Below are positions 47,717 to 64,000 of a DNA stretch of 64,000 nucleotides, piece after piece. Every line of letters starts with the position of its first letter. Within the stretch, counting starts at the first letter, position 1. The position numbers and the translations under genes were made by a program. The stretch is from NCBI GenBank assembly GCA_009746045.1, contig RPFO01000175.1, positions 2,975,634-3,039,633 of the forward strand. The letters run 5' to 3'. The DNA comes from Mesostigma viride (Eukaryota > Streptophyta > Mesostigmatophyceae > Mesostigmatales > Mesostigmataceae). The notes under the pieces were generated by a model. It was given only the letters and a program-made list of their open reading frames with translations, did not search any database and was not told the DNA's origin.

Positions 47717-48447
47717 GGATGGTGAATATGAATGGTGATGGAAATGTGTATAGCCTTGTGCATTGAAATTATGGCTGGCTTACGTGTAGAGCGACTAGAT
47801 GGCCTAGACGATGGGGCTGGAAAGAGCTTGCTTGATCAGGACGTGTGTTTCGAGCCTAACTGGCCGGGAGTGTCTAGTGGTGAGTACCATTGCTGCGATC
47901 GCTCTCCCACCATTTAAGAGGAAATACCCGCAAATGGAAAACCACTGAAAAGGTCTAGCTAGTCAGTCATTACGTTAGCCATGCCATGATTCCAAACGTC
48001 CAAGAACTGCACACGGTGCAAAGGCAAAAATCTAGAGGACAGCACTTTCAAATGTGCGGCGGGAACCAAAACGGCCCGCGTATGCCGGAAAACATCGTGT
48101 TGCTACAGCGACGCGACGGTGTGGACAACGAATCCAGTGCCAAGCTCGGAACGGCCGCAAAGGAGATCTGGCATCACAGGGTTCAGATGTGCGGAGATAC
48201 TACGCACATCGATAGTACCGGCTACGCCCCCTTCTACTAAAAAGAAGGATTCGGCCGTGTTCAGCCCGTCTCACGGTGCGAGACTGAACAAGTCTCGCGT
48301 GCAGACACGTGTGTAGTACTCCTACACACAGATCTCGAGTGATTTATCTAGTACCAAATCCGAAAGGCTTGCATCACTCCCCGGACAGGAGAACTTTTGC
48401 GGATGACTGTAGGTGTCAGTTGGCGATGCCATGGTAACCGGAGACGT

Positions 48448-48508
48448 CCGTCCTATAGTCAGCAAAATTGGTGCGAGAGGTCCCCAGTTCGATTCCGGTC
48501 GGATTCAT
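48448..48508 (+). other. tRNA-like fragment with B box
   Basis: TCCGTCCTATAGTCAGC, then CAGTTCGATTCCGGTCGGA about 40 bases later. The ends could pair (TCCG.CC with GG.CGGA) and GTTCGATTCC is a B box, but the total is only about 57 bases, too short for a tRNA. It is probably a tRNA relic or SINE head. Confidence 0.35.
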
Positions 48509-48585
48509 TTGCAGATCGCGTTTTTCCGCGTTTTCCGCGGCCCGGCACTGAACGCAAATGGTTTTCACCTTTGCGGAGTGCCTGA

Positions 48586-49600
48586 TCAGCATACTACGCG
48601 ATCCAGCCGGTCCATGCACGACCTGCATGTTTGTAGACCTTGTGCCAAGGGGCCGGCAGCACCGGACAGTTGTGGGTGACGTTGCAAAAAACACCGGACT
48701 TGACGGAGCACAATGTCTCGGTCATAGTCTTTGACCAACAAACGATGCAAGAGTTCAACAAGAGTCGTGATGAAATCGACACGATAAGAATTAACAAAGA
48801 CGGGAAAAACGATGCAACTGACTAAGAACAACACCATATTTTGCTGTGTGGGAAAGGAGACTGTGAATATCGGGGTAGCGAATAAAAGGAATTTTCTGAT
48901 ATTTAGGATCCTTGCGCTTATCATAGACAGCCGTACGCCATGCAGCCCTTCTTGTTATGGGCAATGTAAAGATTGAGGTTATTGCAACTAGTATCCTCCG
49001 ACGTAAGCTGTGTGTGAGGGACGCTTGCGGGTAGATGCCAGGCAGACCAGCTGTGATGTACAAATGGGTTGCGAAATCAGGGTTGTCGAAAGCAATGACA
49101 TCATCCATGTATCGACATGTGTGGATAAAACGCTTGATGAGAACATCATCATTTGAGGCAATGAGATTCTCCATGAATGCAAGCTCTAAGTGTATAGATA
49201 GAGGTTTGCAAGGAGCCCGGCACAGTTAGTTCCCATAGGGATGCCGATAGCTTGTTGGTATACATCGCCCGCACAACAAATGAAGGTGTTATCAACAAGA
49301 TAAGAGATCCAATGAACAAGGTCAGCCTTCGTGATAATATAACTATAAGCATCCCGCACGATAGCACCTGCCGCAATCCCTGAGAGCCACGCTGCCGTGG
49401 GCTTGGTCTGAGAAACACACACGTGCAGGTGGTTGCGCCCGTGAGGCCTACGTGCATAAAGTCGAGTAAGGAGGCTATCTAAACGAGCTTTCAAACCGTG
49501 CAAATCTAGTGTGGTATATAGAGTGGTGAAATCATAGGTGGCTATGGGCATAGGTATAGGCTTCTCGGGTGCTGTCTTAGAACGGCCAAGGGCCAATTAT
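48586..49600 (-). pseudogene. Penelope-like reverse transcriptase relic
   Basis: The minus frame from about 49596 reads YDFTTLYTTLDLHGLKARL, then DNTFICCAGDVYQQAIGIPM and GTNCAGLLANLYLYT. After a frame change it continues CRYMDDVIAFDNPDF (catalytic MDD), and later YDKRKDPKYQKIPFIRYPDI and GVVLSQLHRFSR. That series (IPMGTN.A..LANL, Y.DD, YDKR, SQ..RF.R) is diagnostic of Penelope-like elements rather than LINEs or LTR elements. At least two frame changes and loss of both ends show it is dead. No GIY-YIG endonuclease is seen in the copy. Confidence 0.8.
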
Positions 49601-49731
49601 ATACACAAATTGTCCATTAGACTCATATCGGCATTAGCGATTGCTTGTCTTGGTCTTGTAGTTACAGCCTTGTATCATTATATTTCTAATTTATCTGTGA
49701 GCGACTTCCCGTAACCCTAATCTATTAATTA

Positions 49732-50276
49732 ATTAATTAATAGACACGTGACTGCGTCACGTGAGCATAAGTCCTCATCTATGCTCCGAACTAAACATCA
49801 TTTATAGAAAACACCAGATATGACCAGTACCTGTCTCTTCAAGGTCGTCATTCTGACGATCCTGACCTACGGCGCCGAGACGTGGACACTGATGCAGGAG
49901 CTGGAGCAACGACTCGACGGCGCCGTCACCAAGATGCTGCGCAAGGCCCTCAACATCCCCTTTGGTTTGAACATTAGTAATGAGGATTTGTACGCTGATT
50001 TGCCCTATGTTTCCCACATTATTAGGCACAGGCGCCTGGGCCTAGCCGGGCACCTGGCCCGCACAGATCAGGTAGATACATCAGATGAAGGAGACCACCC
50101 CCAAGCCTGTGGGGGCTCCGCGTGTGACCAAGTATGGCATTCATAGCGATTCGGGCCGCGGTGCCCACACCCCTGTAACTAGGACCTAGATAGCTTATAC
50201 CATCCATTCCATCCCATGTTCCGCTCCCACTGAGGACTTATGCTCACGTGACGCAGTCACGTGTCTATTAATTAAT
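49732..50276 (+). mobile_element. LINE 3' tail bounded by 46-bp perfect inverted repeats
   Basis: 49732-49777 and 50231-50276 are exact reverse complements over 46 bases, each carrying ATTAATTAATAGACACGTGA and the CACGTGAC-TGC-GTCACGTG core. Between them is a 108-codon frame (49820-50146): VVILTILTYGAETWTLMQEL ... MLRKALNIP ... IIRHRRLGLAGHLARTD. That is the C-terminal region of a LINE reverse transcriptase ('YGAETW' and 'R.LG..GH..R'). It is a truncated retroelement end that has acquired transposon-like ends. Confidence 0.7.
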
Positions 50277-50285
50277 GACCAGTAC

Positions 50286-50379
50286 CAAGGAGACAACCAG
50301 CGCAGGCCAGAAATCGGGAGAATCCGGACCATGGTAGCTCGAGCCTGCCGTTATCTTGTCCGCGTGTTCGAGTCGTTCG
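50286..50379 (+). repeat. 95-bp dispersed repeat, copy B
   Basis: Direct copy of 47624-47716. Read on, the frame MVARACRYLVRVFESFDEYD continues to a stop at about 50436, so the repeat may derive from a coding sequence. Confidence 0.85.
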
Positions 50380-50494
50380 ATGAGTATGATCCTGAAAACG
50401 AGGTTGAGGAAACGCGGAGAGGTAGTGCCGGCCGCTGAAACGATTCCGATGGAACTATGGGTTTCGCCGACATGAGGCGGTGCAGCTGACTATC

Positions 50495-50590
50495 TGAACG
50501 ACTCGAAAACGCGGAAAAGATAACGGCAGGCTCGAGCTACCATGGTCCGGATTCTCCCGATTTCTGGCCTGCGCTGGTTGTCTCTTTGAT
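50495..50590 (-). repeat. 95-bp dispersed repeat, copy C (inverted)
   Basis: Reverse complement of copy B, about 115 bases away, so B and C can pair as a long hairpin. Confidence 0.85.
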
Positions 50591-50594
50591 CTCT

Positions 50595-51590
50595 ATGGTG
50601 TCGTGTGTGACCGGGAGTGCCGGTTCACGTGCGCACTCGTCGGACTAGCCGGACGACATGTGTGCTTGGTTGCCCACGGCTGAAATCCTCTTGCCACCAG
50701 ATATGACCAGTACATGTGAAAGCCCATCCATACCATTAGCATCGTCACCAGGAGTCAATTACACTACTAAGAAACACAACCGATAAGCACACCTCAAGAA
50801 CGCCATGCCCAAGACGAAACTATGCAAGCAAGCTCCTTTGTATCCCTGCACATGACTGATTCGCCGCTTTTGAGCAAAACGGCAGGTACAATGAAAGGCG
50901 CCACCAGCCAGCTGACGCAAAATCCAACACAAGGCATTCCCACCTCAAATAAAACTAACATGGTATCCCCACATCTAGGGTCGATCGCAATATTCCAGGC
51001 CATGGAGATATGAAGGCATTAGCCCTTACCAAAACATCCCCATGCAGGTTGTCCATGCGCACCGCCACACTTGGGCCTCTCTGCACGAATCAACCTGCGA
51101 TGGACCTCTTCCCCGGTTGTTATCGCTCCTGCCATGAATGACCCAGCTGGAGCTAGTATGAGTGCTAGCAACTCATGGCAGCCGCATGGCCATATTGCAC
51201 TCAGCTCACCGCAGTGAGCGCACACACATGGAGCCATCCGATGACTCACACACACACACGGCCGTCAGCAACCCTACAAAGTTGCACTGGCTAGCGTAGT
51301 GCCGGGCACAGAGATGTCCGCATGGGTGCTCCGTGCTCTTCTTATGAAGACAAATACAATTAAGGACCCCGTCTGGCTCCCCAAGGGACCGAGTTTTTCC
51401 GTGCTACCTCCACCCTCTCTGACAAACAAGCACGAAAAACATTCCTGAGTCCCGCGTTTCCAAACCAGCAACCCCGTTGCGGGCCACAGCCCCCGCTGCA
51501 TCCGCTGCCCCGTCAGGCCACAGTAGCTTTGGCCACAGGACGGTTTCAATATCCCCTGCTACCCCGTGTGCGCAAGCAGTAGTGCCGTGT
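50595..51590. other. No gene recognised
   Basis: Short frames only. Downstream flank of the lipase gene. Confidence 0.35.
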
Positions 51591-51594
51591 GCCA

Positions 51595-52580
51595 CCTGCT
51601 GTCATGGGCCACCTGCTGCCCCATGACACCGACCACAGCACCATTGCTGTAGGCTTCGCAAGGGCTACCCTTCCTGGGGGGTTGCTGTGCCCCGTTCTCG
51701 CAGTGGCGCCCCCTACGCCCGAGCAAACTGACCCATCATTGGGGTCACCTTCGTGAGCCGTAGTACTGAAGTAATCAGCAGCACTTGTTTAATAGTTACA
51801 GCAAGAGGGGGTCACCCTCGTGAGCCGTAGCCTCTTCAGTGTGTCCATGACACCTGGGACACCGTCCTCAGCTGTATGGTGGCCAACCTCCTCGGCTCAT
51901 TGTGGCGTCCCAACACTTACCCCATTTCCACTGCCCTATGGGCTCTGCCATGCCAACTGTCCTGCCACCCTTGCCCACGGCTCCCTGGCGGCACTTGCTG
52001 CCCCGTGGCGCATCTCATGGCTACTGCTCCCACCAGCCCTCTCATCACTGCCCCCTTCCGCCCGCTCACCGCTGCGTACCCATCAGTGCACGCGCACGCA
52101 CGTCACAGCCAGAATGCTCTCATGGCACCTAGTGGCGGACAACACGATTCTCATCACTGGGAGCCCCCTCAACGGCAACCCTTCCACATCCCTTAAAGGA
52201 ATAAGGATTTCTTACCCGACGGCCCGTCAGCCCTCTATGGTACTAGCTGCCCCCCCTCCCATCTCACATGGCGCCTGCTGGCCCGTCGGCCCTCTCCTGG
52301 CAGCTGCTTCTCCTTCAGCCCCAGGCATGGTGGCAGCCGCCTTCTCCTCACGCCTTAAGGGGGTCCTTGGCCACCCGAGTCACTTTGGGGAAGGGTCCAG
52401 GCATCAAGGCACCTGCCTTCACTCAGCCCCCTAATGGCATCTGCTGCCCCATGACCCCCCTCATGGCACCTGACTTTCCTTCAGGCCCCAGGCTTCACGG
52501 CTCCTGCTAGGCCCCGGACTGGCTCACGGCACTCGTTCGCCCCCCAACTCCCTCACAGCATCCGTTCGGCCCCATCCACC
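51595..52580. repeat. Degenerate repeats echoing the lipase stop-codon region
   Basis: Phrases such as GGCACCTGCTGCCCCATGA and GGCACTTGCTGCCCCGTGG recur many times on the plus strand. They are degraded copies of plus-strand ACGGCACCTGCTGCCCCGTG (about 52586-52606), the end of the lipase coding sequence. Spacing is irregular, about 50-120 bases. Confidence 0.6.
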
Positions 52581-52583
52581 CAC

Positions 52584-59556
<6,973 letters not shown>

Positions 59557-60370
59557 AAGCCACTGCTCGGGAACACTTCACATGTCAATTCACCTGCCGT
59601 GCAGAACAGCAGCGTGCGCCTAGACTTCAGAATCGTGCAGAACAGCAACAATTTGTTCTCAGTGCCTGCCTGCAGCTCATCAAAGGACGCAAGAGTTTTT
59701 GTGCTCGGCAGTCACACGCCCAATGAAATGGCGACGTCAGAAGTACGTCACGGGCCCGCCATTGCCGCAAGTTGCGCTGCGATGGCCCCGCTCAATGCAC
59801 GGCCTGTACTCGTAACTCGGCCTCCCGCTGATTGTCCACGTAAAAATTCCGAAACGGCGGGTGACAGGTGGCGCTTATTTATCACATCTCCATCCACCGT
59901 ATTGCCTTCAGAAGCTTTTGATTGGTTTATTGTCAATTTGGTACATGTAAAATCTAAATTCTAGGACGGTTTAATCTGACTAGGAAAGAATGCCTACCGC
60001 TGAACGAGGGCAAACCGTCACTGGGTGCAGAACGGATATTATTGTTGGCCGGAAAAGACGAGACCCAAATATACGGCTCAGGTTTTGCAGGCCCTTGCCC
60101 TGGCAGCCGCACTGGTGCTAGGTGGCAGCAGGTGGCAGCGGCTCCTGGCTGGCACGAGCCTGCCCGAGATATGGCTGCGGGACATCAAGGCCTGGATAAA
60201 TCGCTGCATTACTCGCGAGGAGCGAGGCTCCATTAGAGTTTTGCCGAAACTGTGAGGCTTGTCCGCATGATCCATGGCGGACAGTGCTGACGTGGTATGC
60301 TTCTTTCCTGCCTTAATTTATTTATGCGTTGTTTGTTTTTGCCCGTGGGTAGTACTGAAGGAACTCCGCG
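59557..60370. promoter_or_regulatory. Divergent intergenic region between lipase and valyl-tRNA synthetase
   Basis: 814 bases separate the two inferred start codons on opposite strands. No other gene is supported. It must hold both promoters, but no clear TATA box or named element is visible. Confidence 0.45.
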
Positions 60371-63300
60371 ATGGACGATCTTAGATTCACTCCAGCGGAT
60401 GCTAATATAGAAAGCCCGTCTGGTGTGGGGGGCTTTTGCAATTATGCGCGTGTGCAGAAACCCGCTACTGCGGCCATGGCCGACCTAACTGTGAATGGAG
60501 AGCCTCCAAAGGATGCAGAGGGGGCCAAGGAGATTGACGAGGAGAAGAAAGCCAGGAAGGAGGCCAAGGCAAGCGAGAGTTTTTTTTTACTCTCAACGTG
60601 TGCATAGATTTGGAGAGAAAATGTGTTATGGGGGCGCTTAGTAATGCACTTCAATTACACGCATTTAAGAGTGTGTTGTGATGCTGAGCAGACCACGTGT
60701 TTGGCGCCCGACCGCAGTTGAAATGCTATTCTCTCGAGGATGTGGTATAGCATTTCGGCACATCGCGGTGCCCTTGTCTCCCCTCGGCTTGCCAAACCTC
60801 ACGGTATGTGTATCGACAATCGCCCAATTTGCTGTCTGCTGCCCCCCCTTCAATGTCCGCTGCGTCTGGTCGCGAGATAATCAGCTGAAAGAGAAGGAGG
60901 CCAAAAAGGAGAGAGCAGCGGCAAAAGTTGCCGCCAAGGCAGCCGCGGTGAGTAGGCCTCTTTTTCCATGTTGCGCTCTCCTATCAAGAAGACCGGGGCA
61001 TTTTGCAGGCGGGGAGCCATGTCGTGAATAGCATGGTATGTTTTGGACAACATACTATCAGTGGTCTGCCATGGTGCGACTTGTTTATACGGTCGTTTAT
61101 AGCACATGCGCAGGATGAATTCTGTTTTGGTCGTAAAGCAGGATGAAGGCAAGCACGGTGTCACAAAGTGGACCTTTTCTTTGTTGCATGCAAATGCCAG
61201 TGTTTCACTATGAATTAGGCAGGCATTTCTTGGCAATCAATTAGGCATGGTATATTTCAGCTGTATAACAGAATGTGAGAACAAGTGCTTTGCCTATACA
61301 ACGCAACAACATACTTGGCAGCAAACTGGCAAAGGTCGCGAATGCCTTTGCAGGTCGCGACTATGTAGTTATTATGTCGTCCGCCATGTATCTTTCGACT
61401 TCCTAAAGTGACACAGACACTAGAGGGGGCCGCATGAATGGGGTCCTCATAAGAGACGCCGCTCACCAGGAGCTTGAAGCCTATGTTTCCACCTGTTGAG
61501 TTTTCCTTGTTCGGCTTGCTACAAGTCTTGCCTCGTTTTGAGACAAAATTGTACCCTCGCCTTTCCCTACTCCCATTTCTGTGGAATGGTCGTTGCCGTT
61601 TGACGTATCAAATAGACGAACCGCGCAAGGCCTGACATCCATATGTATGTCCATCCCCTGAACCGCTGTTGCACTTTGCAGGATGCTGCTGCTGCCAGCG
61701 GTGCCGGCGGAGAGAAGAAGGAGAAGAAGAACAAGACTGCAGCACTCGTGAACGCAGAGGTGGGTGGCGCGGTGCTAAAAATAGGCGTTGGTTAGCGAAG
61801 CGGTGCTGTGGCCGTGAGGGACGACAGGAGGCACTGCCAGGAGTTGAATCCTAGCTCTTGCCCCAATGCGGGGGACTGACCTATTTTGCTTGGGTATCTG
61901 GATAGCGTGGGTTGAGCGCAAGGGATCAAAAGTCAGCCACTGGAGGAGCAGTTGCTTTGCAAAGTCACAGTATCTACGAACGTGAAACATGAGTCCGTGT
62001 GAACATGTGTTGGAACCCCGGCACCAGTGGAGTGGTTGCGAATGTATGATGGATGCCGTCTTTTGAGTTATTTGGCGGATTGTGATTGCAGGAATTATCG
62101 TGCCTGTCTGTGTTTATTCCCGACTGCGTCGTTGCATTACAGGGTTTTATAGCTAAATTTCTCACCCTGCTCCACAGTCCACACCGAGTTCTGTTAACCC
62201 TATGCATACCCCACCCACCTGCCAACCAGCCCTTCCGCTCCCTACAGCAACTTGGCCCAATCAGATCCTCCCCATCCCTCCCCTTCATAAGATCCCTTCC
62301 TTCTGCTCGTCTTCTTCCTCCTCCCTCCCTTCCCCCCTTTCTCATCTTGTGCCTTTTACCAAACATAATTAAGGGCTTTGGGTCCATTTTGTTCCCCTCT
62401 TCTTATCGTATTCTCTTCTTCTCCCTTCCCTGCCCTGGCTCTTGTGCCTTCAACTAAACATAAATAAGGGGTTTGGGTCCATTTTCCCGTCTTCTTACAT
62501 CTTTTCTTCTTCTCCCTTCCCTTCCCTGGCCCTGGCCCTGGCCCTCCTGCTCCCCCTTTCCGTTTCTCTTACTCCACCTGGTTCCAGCCGGAGGAGATCA
62601 AGGTGACGCCACCTGGCGAGAAGAAGGATGTGAGCGGGGAGATGCCTAAGGCCTACAACCCCAAGGCCGTGGAGGAAGGGTAGGTTGCATGGGGGCAGGA
62701 CAGATTGTTGCCACATGGCAGAGGGGGGTTGTTGCAGAGCTCAGAGTAATGTGGGCTAAGCGTACAACCCGCGGGCTTGTCAAGGATAGGTATGTGGGCG
62801 CAGAGCAAGTTTTTGCAGCAGTTTAAATCCCGGCATGAGTGAAAGCTGGCGGGGATTGGTGTAAGCTGGGTTAGCTTGTGTTCGCTGGGGTGAGCTTTAC
62901 GGCCCTCACCGACTTGATGGCAGTTTTCACCATGCGTTGATCATCCCTGCATCCAGCATCATCAGCATACATTTGCGGCTGTGTTGACCAAGTTTTCACC
63001 CGCATTTCAGCTTTCCACTGCGTATTTTGCACCACAAGACTTTCACTCCACGTTAATCACTTCATTTTTTAGGCCTCTCCCTGCATGCGCTTCTATCTAG
63101 GCTATAAACGTACCGCCCGCCAGCCAGCAGTCTTTTTATCCCTGTTCTTGTTGTTCTCATTCTTGCTCTTCTCCCTCTTATCCTGCCACACCAATCCTGC
63201 CGCCCAGGTGGTACGCTTGGTGGGAGAAGTCGGGCTTCTTCTCCGCCAACCCGGCGTCCACAAAGGAGAAGTTTGTGATGGTGCGTTTGGTAGAGTGATG

Positions 63301-64000
63301 AGTTTGTGACGGCCAGAGTTTGCAACAGTAGGAGAGTCTTTGATGTTGTGTTGCTAGTGCATGAAGGTGTGCCTGTACATGTGAACGCGTGTTGGTGCTA
63401 GCGGAATAATTTCACGTATGTACAGATGTTGATGGTGCGGATTGCTTTGCTTGGAAATGGACTCCCACGCTTGATGTTGTTGATACCTACGCTGTAGTCG
63501 AGGCAACCAGTCAATAAAAACTCGTTTCATGTGGCTCCCTACTGCCATGTGCTTCCTTCTGTGGGTTGCGTGCAGGTCATCCCGCCACCCAACGTAACTG
63601 GCTCGCTGCATCTGGGTCATGGCCTCACCAACTCCATCCAGGTATGCCGCCATGGGCGTGGGATTGCCAAGGGTCGTTCAGTGGCTTCAGCCTGCCTGGC
63701 TCTATGCAGACGCACGCAGCTCCCATTGAGAAGCCCTCTGGAAAGGTCTTGGCACATTGCTGCGCATGGCTGCATTTTCCAAAATCCTGTCATGCTAATA
63801 GCTCTCTAAGACATCGCACTTGACACCTAACGTGAGATGAATGGGTGTTCTCAGGCATGCCCTACACCGTGCCTTCTTCCAAGTTTGAGTGGGAGAGGTG
63901 TGGAGCATATGAGCTCGTTAGGATTGATCACATATGAGCTGGTTAGGATTGATCACATATGAGCTGGTTAGGATGGATCACATATGAGCTGGTTAAGATG
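60371..64000 (+). CDS. VARS: Valyl-tRNA synthetase, 5' part (exons 1-6), continues off the window
   Basis: Charges tRNA-Val for translation. Exons: 60371-60567 (alternative start ATG 60476, [11 protein letters not shown]), 60885-60947, 61682-61759, 62588-62679, 63208-63280, 63576-63641. The phases agree. The first part is the lysine/alanine-rich eukaryotic N-terminal extension ([28 protein letters not shown]). Then come [40 protein letters not shown] and [20 protein letters not shown], the class I HIGH signature in its valine-enzyme form (HLGH). Intron 1 would use a GC donor (AAG|GCAAGC) with acceptor TCAG. The two in-frame starts could give cytosolic and organelle forms, as in some plant synthetases (inference). 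The catalytic core lies beyond 64000. Confidence 0.95.
62345..62535. repeat. Tandem duplication, about 95 bp, before the exon 4 acceptor
   Basis: CTTGTGCCTT through TTCTTCTCCCTTCCCT occurs twice, including GGGTCCATTTT. It forms the pyrimidine-rich 3' end of valyl-tRNA synthetase intron 3. Confidence 0.85.
63903..64000. repeat. About 28-bp tandem repeat, at least 4 copies, cut by the window end
   Basis: Units of CATATGAGCTGGTTAGGATT plus GATCA in a valyl-tRNA synthetase intron. Confidence 0.9.

Overview
This is a nuclear eukaryotic segment: genes are split into many short exons with GT-AG introns, and retroelements are abundant. The three host proteins fit a photosynthetic microbial eukaryote, most likely a green-lineage alga. 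They are a plant-type proline dehydrogenase, a SUGAR-DEPENDENT1-like triacylglycerol lipase with the plant/fungal DUF3336-patatin layout, and a cytosolic-type valyl-tRNA synthetase. Species cannot be named from the sequence. No rRNA gene, complete tRNA gene or CRISPR array was found.

Layout. 1-15 kb is repeat territory: an inverted ATCTCAGGAC satellite, two adjacent TTAA-bounded DNA elements (1.54-5.09 kb), a decayed LINE (6.1-9.5 kb), LINE 3' tails and simple repeats. 16.6-29.8 kb (minus strand) is one proline dehydrogenase gene. I reconstruct 12 exons in consistent phase (554 codons), with introns holding a 51-bp, two 30-bp and several smaller tandem arrays. 30-34 kb holds dispersed repeats, a TTAA-element relic and the last exon of a PD-(D/E)XK-like nuclease. 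34.2-35.6 kb carries an unrecognised 370-480 aa ORF with a TATA box. 35.7-42.6 kb carries a palindrome-ended DNA element followed by a nearly intact Ty1/copia-type retrotransposon whose protease lies between integrase and reverse transcriptase. 45.1-46.8 kb is a complete TTAA-bounded element. 48.6-49.6 kb is a Penelope-like reverse transcriptase relic, followed by a LINE tail bounded by 46-bp inverted repeats. 52.6-59.6 kb (minus) is the lipase gene, 8 exons and 658 codons. 60.4-64 kb (plus) is the 5' part of the valyl-tRNA synthetase gene, divergent from the lipase and running off the window.

Most striking observation: around the exons of the lipase and proline dehydrogenase genes, the introns contain decayed copies of the adjacent exon edge including its splice site. 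Several minisatellites start at an exon edge and have units that resemble or contain that edge. This 'exon-edge echo' pattern recurs at about ten exon boundaries and may explain how the introns grew. The second most unusual item is the copia element's domain order (Gag-zinc knuckle-integrase-protease-RT-RNase H).

The host genes do not form an operon-like unit. Proline dehydrogenase feeds mitochondrial proline oxidation, the lipase mobilises storage oil, and the synthetase serves translation.
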